Part shown: piece after piece, positions 12,017 to 16,016 of the stretch
Layout: each line of letters opens with the position of its first letter
How positions within the stretch are numbered: the stretch's first letter is position 1
Assembly: GCA_946482585.1 (NCBI GenBank)
Contig: CAMLSI010000056.1
Location: 1 to 16,016 of the forward strand
Origin: an uncultured Lysobacteraceae bacterium
GTDB lineage: Bacteria; Pseudomonadota; Gammaproteobacteria; Xanthomonadales; Rhodanobacteraceae
Direction: 5' to 3'
DNA: 16,016 nucleotides
Position numbers and translations under genes: made by a program
The notes under the pieces: model-generated
What the model saw: only the letters and a program-made list of their open reading frames with translations
Databases searched by the model: none
What the model was told of the DNA's origin: nothing

Positions 12017-14071
12017 ATGAAACACCGGTTCATCAAACCCCTCGTGCTGGCCGTCGGCCTTGCCTGCTGCGGCTTCGCGTCCGCGAGCAAGGTCGAGCTC
12101 ACGCGCGGCATCGACGTCAAGCAGTTCGATACGCAGCGTCAGGTCTGCGCCGACCTGTTCGGCTATGTCAACGCGAACTGGCTCAAGGCCAACGCGATCC
12201 CGGGCGACCGCTCGACCTGGGGCAGCTTCGAGCAGCTCGACGAAGCGTCGATCCACGCGACGCACGACATCGCCGAGGCCGCATCGAAGCATCTCGCCAC
12301 GCTGGATCCGGCCTCGATCGAGGCCAAGATCGGCGCGTTCTACAAGAGCGGCATGGACGAAGCCGCGGCGAACAAGGCCGGCGTCGCGCCGATCGGCGAT
12401 TGGCTCAAGCGTGTCGACAGCCTGAAGTCTCCGGACGACATCGTTTCGTTCGTGCATGACACGCACGCGGCCGGCCTCGGCCTGCTGTTCAACTTCGTCG
12501 GCGAAGCCGACTTCAAGAACTCGTCGATGGAGATCGCGTACGCGTTCCAGGGCGGTCTCGGCCTGCCCGAGCGCGCGTACTACCTCGAAGACGGCAAGGA
12601 CGGCAGCTACACGAAGATCCGCGAAGCCTACCTCGCCTATATCGCGCAGGTGCTCGAGCTCGCCGGCGCATCCAAGGCCGACGCGACCAGGCAGGCTGCC
12701 ATCGTGCTCGCGTTCGAGAAGCGTCTCGCCACCGCGTCGCTCGCGCCGGTCGAACTGCGCACGCCGGAAAATCAGTACAACTTCGTGACGCTCGACGAAG
12801 CGCAGAAGCAGAATCCGCATTTCGGCTGGAACAAATTCTTCGCACGGCAGAACCTGTCCGGCAGCAAGGGTTTCTCGCTGTCGCAGCCGAAGTTCTTCGC
12901 CGAAGTCGACGCGATGATCGAACAGGTGCCCGCCACCGACTGGAAGGCCTACCTGCGCTTCAAGACCCTCGACGGCGCCGCCCCCTACCTGACCGACGCG
13001 CTCGCCGACGCGCACTTCGGTTTCCACGGCAAGACCCTGCGCGGCCAGCAGGAAAACCAGCCGCGCTGGAAGCGCGTCATGGAGTCGATCGAGAACGGCA
13101 TGGGCATGGCGCTGGGCCAGCTCTACGTCGCAAGGAATTTCCCGCCGGAAGCCAAGCAGCGCGCGCAGGAACTCGTCGACAACCTGCGCCAGGCGACCAA
13201 GGCACGCCTGGAAAAGCTCGACTGGATGAGCGCCGACACGAAGAAGAAGGCACTCGAGAAGTGGGCCTCGTTCACACCGAAAATCGGCTACCCGGACGAC
13301 TGGCGCAAATGGGACGGCCTCTCGATCAAGTCCGACGACTATTTCGCGAACGTCGCCGCCGCGGCCAAGTTCAACAACGACTGGGCCATGTCGAAGATCA
13401 ACAAACCGGTCGACCGTCGCGAATGGGGCATGACGCCGCAGACCGTGAACGCGTACTACAACCCGCTGCAGAACGAGATCGTATTCCCTGCCGCGATCCT
13501 GCAGCCGCCGTTCTTCGACGCCAAGGCCGACGACGCGCTGAACTACGGTGGCATCGGCGCCGTCATCGGCCATGAAATCCTGCACGGCTACGACGACGAA
13601 GGCAGCAAGTTCGACGCGAAGGGCAACCTGTCCGACTGGTGGTCGAAGGAAGATCGCGAAAAGTTCGACGCGCGCACCGCACGGCTCGTGCAGCAGTTCG
13701 ACGACTACGTCGCGATCGACGATCTGCACGTCAAGGGCAAGCTCACGCTCGGCGAAAACATCGCCGATCTCGGCGGCCTCAACGTGTCCTACGACGCGTT
13801 CAAGCTCGCGCAGAGCAAGGCCAAGGACCCGAACGCGAAGATCGACGGACTCACGCCGGACCAGCGCTTCTTCCTGAACTTCGCACAGGTCTGGCGCCGC
13901 CAGTTCCGCGACGCCGAGCTCAAGCGCCGCCTCAACGTCGATCCGCACGCACCGGCCCAGTTCCGTGCGATCGCCGCGCCGTCGAACATGCCGGCGTTCG
14001 CCGCAGCGTTCGGCTGCAAGGCCGGCGACGCGATGGTGCGCAGCGGCGAGAAGCAGGTGAAGATCTGGTAA
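12017..14071 (+). CDS. Secreted M13-family (neprilysin/PepO-like) zinc metallopeptidase, second of two tandem paralogs
   Basis: The 684-residue protein starts at ATG 12017, preceded by AGAGG six bases away; an in-frame ATG at 11966 would put 17 charged or Pro-rich residues before the signal and was rejected. The signal peptide spans about 24 residues (MKHRFIKPLVLAVGLACCGF, then ASA). The zinc site is HEILH at 519-523 and the third ligand is Glu580 in GENIADLGG with Asp584. The substrate motif NAYYNP is present, and the C-terminus ends CKAGDAMVR and a final Trp. It is strongly similar to the upstream paralog over the catalytic half and more divergent in the N-domain. That suggests an old duplication with possible divergence of substrate range. 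An 84-base gap with a weak terminator-like hairpin separates the pair, and a strong intrinsic terminator follows. Confidence 0.93.
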   Translation: MKHRFIKPLVLAVGLACCGFASASKVELTRGIDVKQFDTQRQVCADLFGYVNANWLKANAIPGDRSTWGSFEQLDEASIHATHDIAEAASKHLATLDPASIEAKIGAFYKSGMDEAAANKAGVAPIGDWLKRVDSLKSPDDIVSFVHDTHAAGLGLLFNFVGEADFKNSSMEIAYAFQGGLGLPERAYYLEDGKDGSYTKIREAYLAYIAQVLELAGASKADATRQAAIVLAFEKRLATASLAPVELRTPENQYNFVTLDEAQKQNPHFGWNKFFARQNLSGSKGFSLSQPKFFAEVDAMIEQVPATDWKAYLRFKTLDGAAPYLTDALADAHFGFHGKTLRGQQENQPRWKRVMESIENGMGMALGQLYVARNFPPEAKQRAQELVDNLRQATKARLEKLDWMSADTKKKALEKWASFTPKIGYPDDWRKWDGLSIKSDDYFANVAAAAKFNNDWAMSKINKPVDRREWGMTPQTVNAYYNPLQNEIVFPAAILQPPFFDAKADDALNYGGIGAVIGHEILHGYDDEGSKFDAKGNLSDWWSKEDREKFDARTARLVQQFDDYVAIDDLHVKGKLTLGENIADLGGLNVSYDAFKLAQSKAKDPNAKIDGLTPDQRFFLNFAQVWRRQFRDAELKRRLNVDPHAPAQFRAIAAPSNMPAFAAAFGCKAGDAMVRSGEKQVKIW
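13430..13482 (+). repeat. 53-base near-identical block shared with the first M13 gene (copy 2)
   Basis: This is the partner of 11297-11349, with one mismatch in 53 by eye. It covers the MTPQTVNAYYNP region. The two copies are 2133 bases apart in direct orientation, so recombination between them would fuse the two peptidase genes into one. Confidence 0.8.
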
Positions 14072-14073
14072 GC

Positions 14074-14090
14074 GATGCGCTGAACGCATC
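14074..14090 (+). other. Stem-loop just after the second M13 stop codon
   Basis: GATGCG (14074-14079), loop CTGAA, CGCATC (14085-14090) form a perfect 6-pair hairpin immediately before the intrinsic terminator. It may assist termination or protect the 3' end. Confidence 0.45.
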
Positions 14091-14094
14091 GGAC

Positions 14095-14122
14095 GAAGGG
14101 GCCGCGAGGCCCCTTCTTTTTT
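14095..14122 (+). terminator. Strong intrinsic terminator of the M13 gene pair
   Basis: GAAGGGGCC (14095-14103), the GNRA-type tetraloop GCGA, and GGCCCCTTC (14108-14116) form a perfect 9-pair stem followed directly by six T (14117-14122). It ends plus-strand transcription six bases before the stop codon of the convergent AhpD-like gene. The opposite side has no matching T-run for the minus strand. Confidence 0.92.
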
Positions 14123-14127
14123 CTGCA

Positions 14128-14472
14128 TCAGGCCGGCGTCGCAGCGCCCGACTCGAACAGGCGCAACGCCAGCAGGCCATGCCCTGCCGCGGCACCGGCA
14201 CGCAGCGCCGCGGCGATGAACACGGTTTCGGCCAGTTCCTCCGCCGACGCGCCCGCGGCGCGCGCCTTCGCGACGTGGTCGTCGATGCAGTATCCGCACT
14301 GCGCGGCGACGGCCACGGCCACCGACATCAGTTCGCGGTACTTGCGCGGCAGACAGCCGTCGTCGCGCTCGGCCGCGTTCTTCAGCGCGAGAAAGGCCTG
14401 CGCCTCGCGCGGAGCGAGCCGCGCCAGCTTCGGCGCGAGGCGGCGATCGTCGGAATCGGCATAGCCGCTCAT
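14128..14472 (-). CDS. AhpD-like / carboxymuconolactone decarboxylase family protein
   Basis: The 114-residue protein is a small all-helical member of the CMD/AhpD family. The active-site pattern CGYCIDDH gives Cys59, Cys62 and His66, the redox-type CxxCxxxH of AhpD peroxidase-related proteins rather than the Cys-less true decarboxylases. The helix LAETVFIAAALRAGAAAG near 80-97 fits the second family helix. Such proteins act as thiol-disulphide or peroxide-reducing partners; the direct reductant is unknown here. Its ATG (14472-14470) overlaps the stop of the sigma factor gene as ATGA, so it is translationally coupled and is the last gene of a three-gene minus-strand unit. The start is fixed by that overlap. 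Confidence 0.87.
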   Translation of the reverse strand: MSGYADSDDRRLAPKLARLAPREAQAFLALKNAAERDDGCLPRKYRELMSVAVAVAAQCGYCIDDHVAKARAAGASAEELAETVFIAAALRAGAAAGHGLLALRLFESGAATPA

Positions 14473-15035
14473 GGCCGCGGCTCCTCGCCGGCCGTGGAGC
14501 TCTGGCCGTCGCCCGCACTGCTCCAGTAACCCGCACCGAGCAGCGCATCGCGCAGCAACTGACGCCCGCGATGCAGACGACTCTTCACCGCCTGTACCGA
14601 AATTCCCAGATGCTGCGCGACTTCCGCCGCAGACCATTCCTCGATGTCGCGCAGGATCAGTGTTTCGCGATACAGCGGCGGCAGGGCGGCGACCGCGCGG
14701 CTCAGATCGCGCCGCAGGTCCAGCGGCAGCGCCCCCTGCGCCATCTCGCCCATACCGAGAGGTTCCGTGCGGCGCGACAGGTGCAGCAAGCGGCGACATT
14801 CACGCGCGACGATACGGAACACCCATGCGGCGAAGGCCTGCAGCACGGCCAGCGAACCCAGACGGCGATGCAATTGCCAGAGCGCGATCTGCACCGCGTC
14901 TTCGGCATCCTGCACCGTCGGACAGCGCCGGCGCGCGAAACGCTCCAGGTCGGGTCGAGACCGCTGCAGCAGTTGGTGCAGTGCCGCCGCGTCGCCGCCG
15001 CGCGCGAGCGCTACGAGTTCCAGATCAACCTGCAT
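14469..15035 (-). CDS. ECF-type RNA polymerase sigma factor (sigma-70 family, regions 2 and 4)
   Basis: The 188-residue protein has sigma region 2 at about 18-84, including the core-binding DAEDAVQIALWQL stretch and the WVFRIVARECRR helix. Region 4 lies at about 114-166, with LPPLYRETLILRDIEEWSAAEVA and the helix-turn-helix LGISVQAVKSRLHRGR. There is no region 1 or 3, as in ECF sigma factors. About 22 mostly polar residues follow region 4, too short for the SnoaL-like tail of the ECF41 group. The start at 15035 overlaps the end of the DUF2892 gene by 11 bases. The stop overlaps the AhpD-like start by 4 bases. No zinc-binding anti-sigma gene is present next to it, so control may be by expression level or by one of the neighbouring proteins. 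Confidence 0.9.
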   Translation of the reverse strand: MQVDLELVALARGGDAAALHQLLQRSRPDLERFARRRCPTVQDAEDAVQIALWQLHRRLGSLAVLQAFAAWVFRIVARECRRLLHLSRRTEPLGMGEMAQGALPLDLRRDLSRAVAALPPLYRETLILRDIEEWSAAEVAQHLGISVQAVKSRLHRGRQLLRDALLGAGYWSSAGDGQSSTAGEEPRP

Positions 15036-15246
15036 GACGGTCTCCGCGCAACGGCTGCCGCCCCATCGCGGCGCAGGCAGGGCAATAGCCCGCGGCGGCG
15101 CTCAGGACGAGACCGGCACCGGCAGCGATACCTGCCCAGCGCCACAGGCCGGGCTCGATTCCGTACAGCGCGGCGACGATGCCCGACAGGCCGATCGCGA
15201 AACGAATCGCGCGTTCGACCGACGAAAGATTGCTGATGAATCGCAT
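15025..15246 (-). CDS. DUF2892 (YgaP-type) small inner-membrane protein with CPAC motif
   Basis: The 73-residue protein begins MRFISNLSSVERAIRF, the standard opening of DUF2892 proteins. Two membrane helices lie at about 13-30 and 34-52, followed by GYCPACAAMG with Cys55 and Cys58 as a possible thiol pair on one membrane face. A very strong ribosome site, GGAGGAG, stands six bases before the ATG at 15246, which settles the start. An in-frame ATG at 15309 would add 21 residues but lacks such a site. It is the first gene of the DUF2892-sigma-AhpD-like unit and overlaps the sigma start by 11 bases. The DUF2892 module is found alone or fused to rhodanese domains; its function is not established. 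Confidence 0.85.
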   Translation of the reverse strand: MRFISNLSSVERAIRFAIGLSGIVAALYGIEPGLWRWAGIAAGAGLVLSAAAGYCPACAAMGRQPLRGDRHAG

Positions 15247-15440
15247 GGAAGCTCCTCCAGGTTGATGGACGCGTCCTGCAAGAGGCGCCAGTGCACCGAA
15301 AGGATTCATGCCGTGCGTCGCTCCGTCCGGCGCCGCGCTCGGCCGACAGCCGCGAGCGGGCCTGAGCCGGGGCCGGCACGCAGCGGCCTCGCGCCATCGC
15401 GCCGAGCCGGCTCGACGCGATGGCCGGGAGCACAGGCGTG
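15247..15440 (-). promoter_or_regulatory. Gap upstream of the sigma-factor unit
   Basis: These 194 bases separate the YgiC-like stop from the DUF2892 start. They should hold the unit's promoter if it is not read from upstream. I found no clear -35/-10 pair, no GGAAC-type ECF -35 on the minus strand, no strong hairpin with a T-run and no convincing small gene. Confidence 0.3.
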
Positions 15441-16016
15441 CTAGAGGATGACGTGCGGCACGAAACGCGAGGTGTCGCGCGTGATCAGCGTCGTGTCTTC
15501 GCGGATGCCGATGCCGGCGGCGCGATCGGCGACGACCCAGCTGCCGATCACCGCATAGTTGCCGTCGAATTGCGGCAGCGGATGTGCGGCCTGGCGTATC
15601 CATGCCGAATCGTCGTACGGACCCGAGGCGACATGCTGGCTGCCGTCGGGCAGGATCAGCGTCACGTTCGCGCCTTCGCGCGAATACAGAGGCTTGCGTA
15701 CCCAACCCGGCGCGAGCGCATCGCTGGCCGCGGTCTCGAAATGCGCTTCGAGCAGGTTCGGATGACCGCGATGCTTCTGCCACAACAGCGGCAGGATGCC
15801 TTTATTGCTCAGCAGCGTTTTCCACGGCGGCTCGATCAGGCGGATGTTCGATCGCGGCAATGCCGGGCCGAAGCGGTCGGCGAACAGGAACTCGAGCGGA
15901 TAGAGCTTGAACAGCGAGCCGATGACGTAATCGTCGAGATCGGTGAAGCGGCTGTCGGTCGACAGGCCGATGTCCTCGATCGCGATGCTGCGCGTGTCGA
16001 TGCCGGCCTGCTCGGC
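15441..16016 (-). CDS. Glutathionylspermidine synthase-like (YgiC-family) ATP-grasp protein, C-terminal part, cut by window edge
   Basis: The frame is open from the right edge to a TAG at 15441-15443, giving 191 residues without a start codon. Family landmarks seen in order are IEPPWKTLLSNKGILPLLW, HPNLL, KPLYSREGANV (ATP-grasp nucleotide-binding strand), then GSWVVADRAAGIGIRED and the C-terminal SRFVPHVI. These match the pre-ATP-grasp/ATP-grasp synthetase family of glutathionylspermidine synthase and YgiC/YjfC. The family's usual length is near 390 residues, so about half is missing. Bifunctional GspSA has an N-terminal amidase domain; whether one exists here cannot be seen. Known enzymes join a peptide such as glutathione to an amine using ATP, but YgiC-type proteins may have another substrate. 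A TTG at 15860 inside this frame is not the true start, because homologous sequence continues upstream of it. Confidence 0.88.
   Translation of the reverse strand, partial: AEQAGIDTRSIAIEDIGLSTDSRFTDLDDYVIGSLFKLYPLEFLFADRFGPALPRSNIRLIEPPWKTLLSNKGILPLLWQKHRGHPNLLEAHFETAASDALAPGWVRKPLYSREGANVTLILPDGSQHVASGPYDDSAWIRQAAHPLPQFDGNYAVIGSWVVADRAAGIGIREDTTLITRDTSRFVPHVIL

Noticed and set aside
11954..14548. 864-codon antisense frame opposite the second M13 gene
   Set aside because: It is a shadow of the M13 coding frame. It contains no domain and runs through the strong terminator and the AhpD-like gene.
14469..15035. Assignment of the sigma factor to ECF41 because of its CMD-type neighbour
   Set aside because: The protein ends about 22 residues after region 4 and lacks the SnoaL-like C-terminal domain that defines ECF41.
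15247..15309. Upstream start at 15309 for the DUF2892 protein
   Set aside because: The GGAGGAG site before 15246 and the DUF2892-typical N-terminus favour the shorter protein.

Overview
The window is GC-rich (by eye about two thirds G+C) and densely coded, with genes on both strands, many 4-base ATGA overlaps and short intergenic gaps. Gene content points to a gammaproteobacterium of the Xanthomonadales (Lysobacterales) type: a membrane-anchored winged-helix/PD40 regulator, AmgK/MurU cell-wall recycling enzymes, two secreted M13 metallopeptidases in tandem, an M1 lipoprotein peptidase and a YgiC-type glutathionylspermidine synthase-like protein. This placement is inferred from gene families, not from a search. 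I see no rRNA, tRNA, CRISPR array, insertion sequence, prophage or integrase. It reads as ordinary chromosome with some unusual operon pairings.

Layout, left to right. 1-315 (minus) is the start of a secreted beta-propeller-like protein that runs off the left edge. A 121-base divergent gap separates it from a plus-strand operon at 437-5803: transmembrane winged-helix/PD40 regulator, amgK, murU and an M1-family lipoprotein peptidase, each joined to the next by an ATGA stop/start overlap. A convergent gap of 39 bases follows. On the minus strand come a Tat-exported flavin amine oxidase (5843-7450), a class I glutamine amidotransferase (7516-8262) and a CPSF-like metallo-beta-lactamase/beta-CASP ribonuclease-type protein (8375-9754). 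A second divergent gap (9755-9907) precedes two tandem paralogous M13 metallopeptidases on the plus strand (9908-11932 and 12017-14071), closed by a textbook intrinsic terminator at 14095-14122. The right end is minus strand: a DUF2892 membrane protein, an ECF-type sigma factor and an AhpD/carboxymuconolactone-decarboxylase-like protein, overlapping in that order (15246 down to 14128). Upstream of them is the C-terminal half of a YgiC-family ATP-grasp protein that runs off the right edge.

How the genes may work together. AmgK and MurU convert recycled N-acetylmuramate to UDP-MurNAc in two steps. Their translational coupling to a membrane-spanning regulator and a lipoprotein peptidase suggests that envelope turnover is sensed and processed by one transcript. 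The three-gene sigma cluster carries two CxxC-bearing proteins around the sigma factor and no visible anti-sigma factor, which suggests a redox- or stress-responsive unit. The M13 pair looks like a duplicated secreted oligopeptidase system. These functional links are inferences from gene order.
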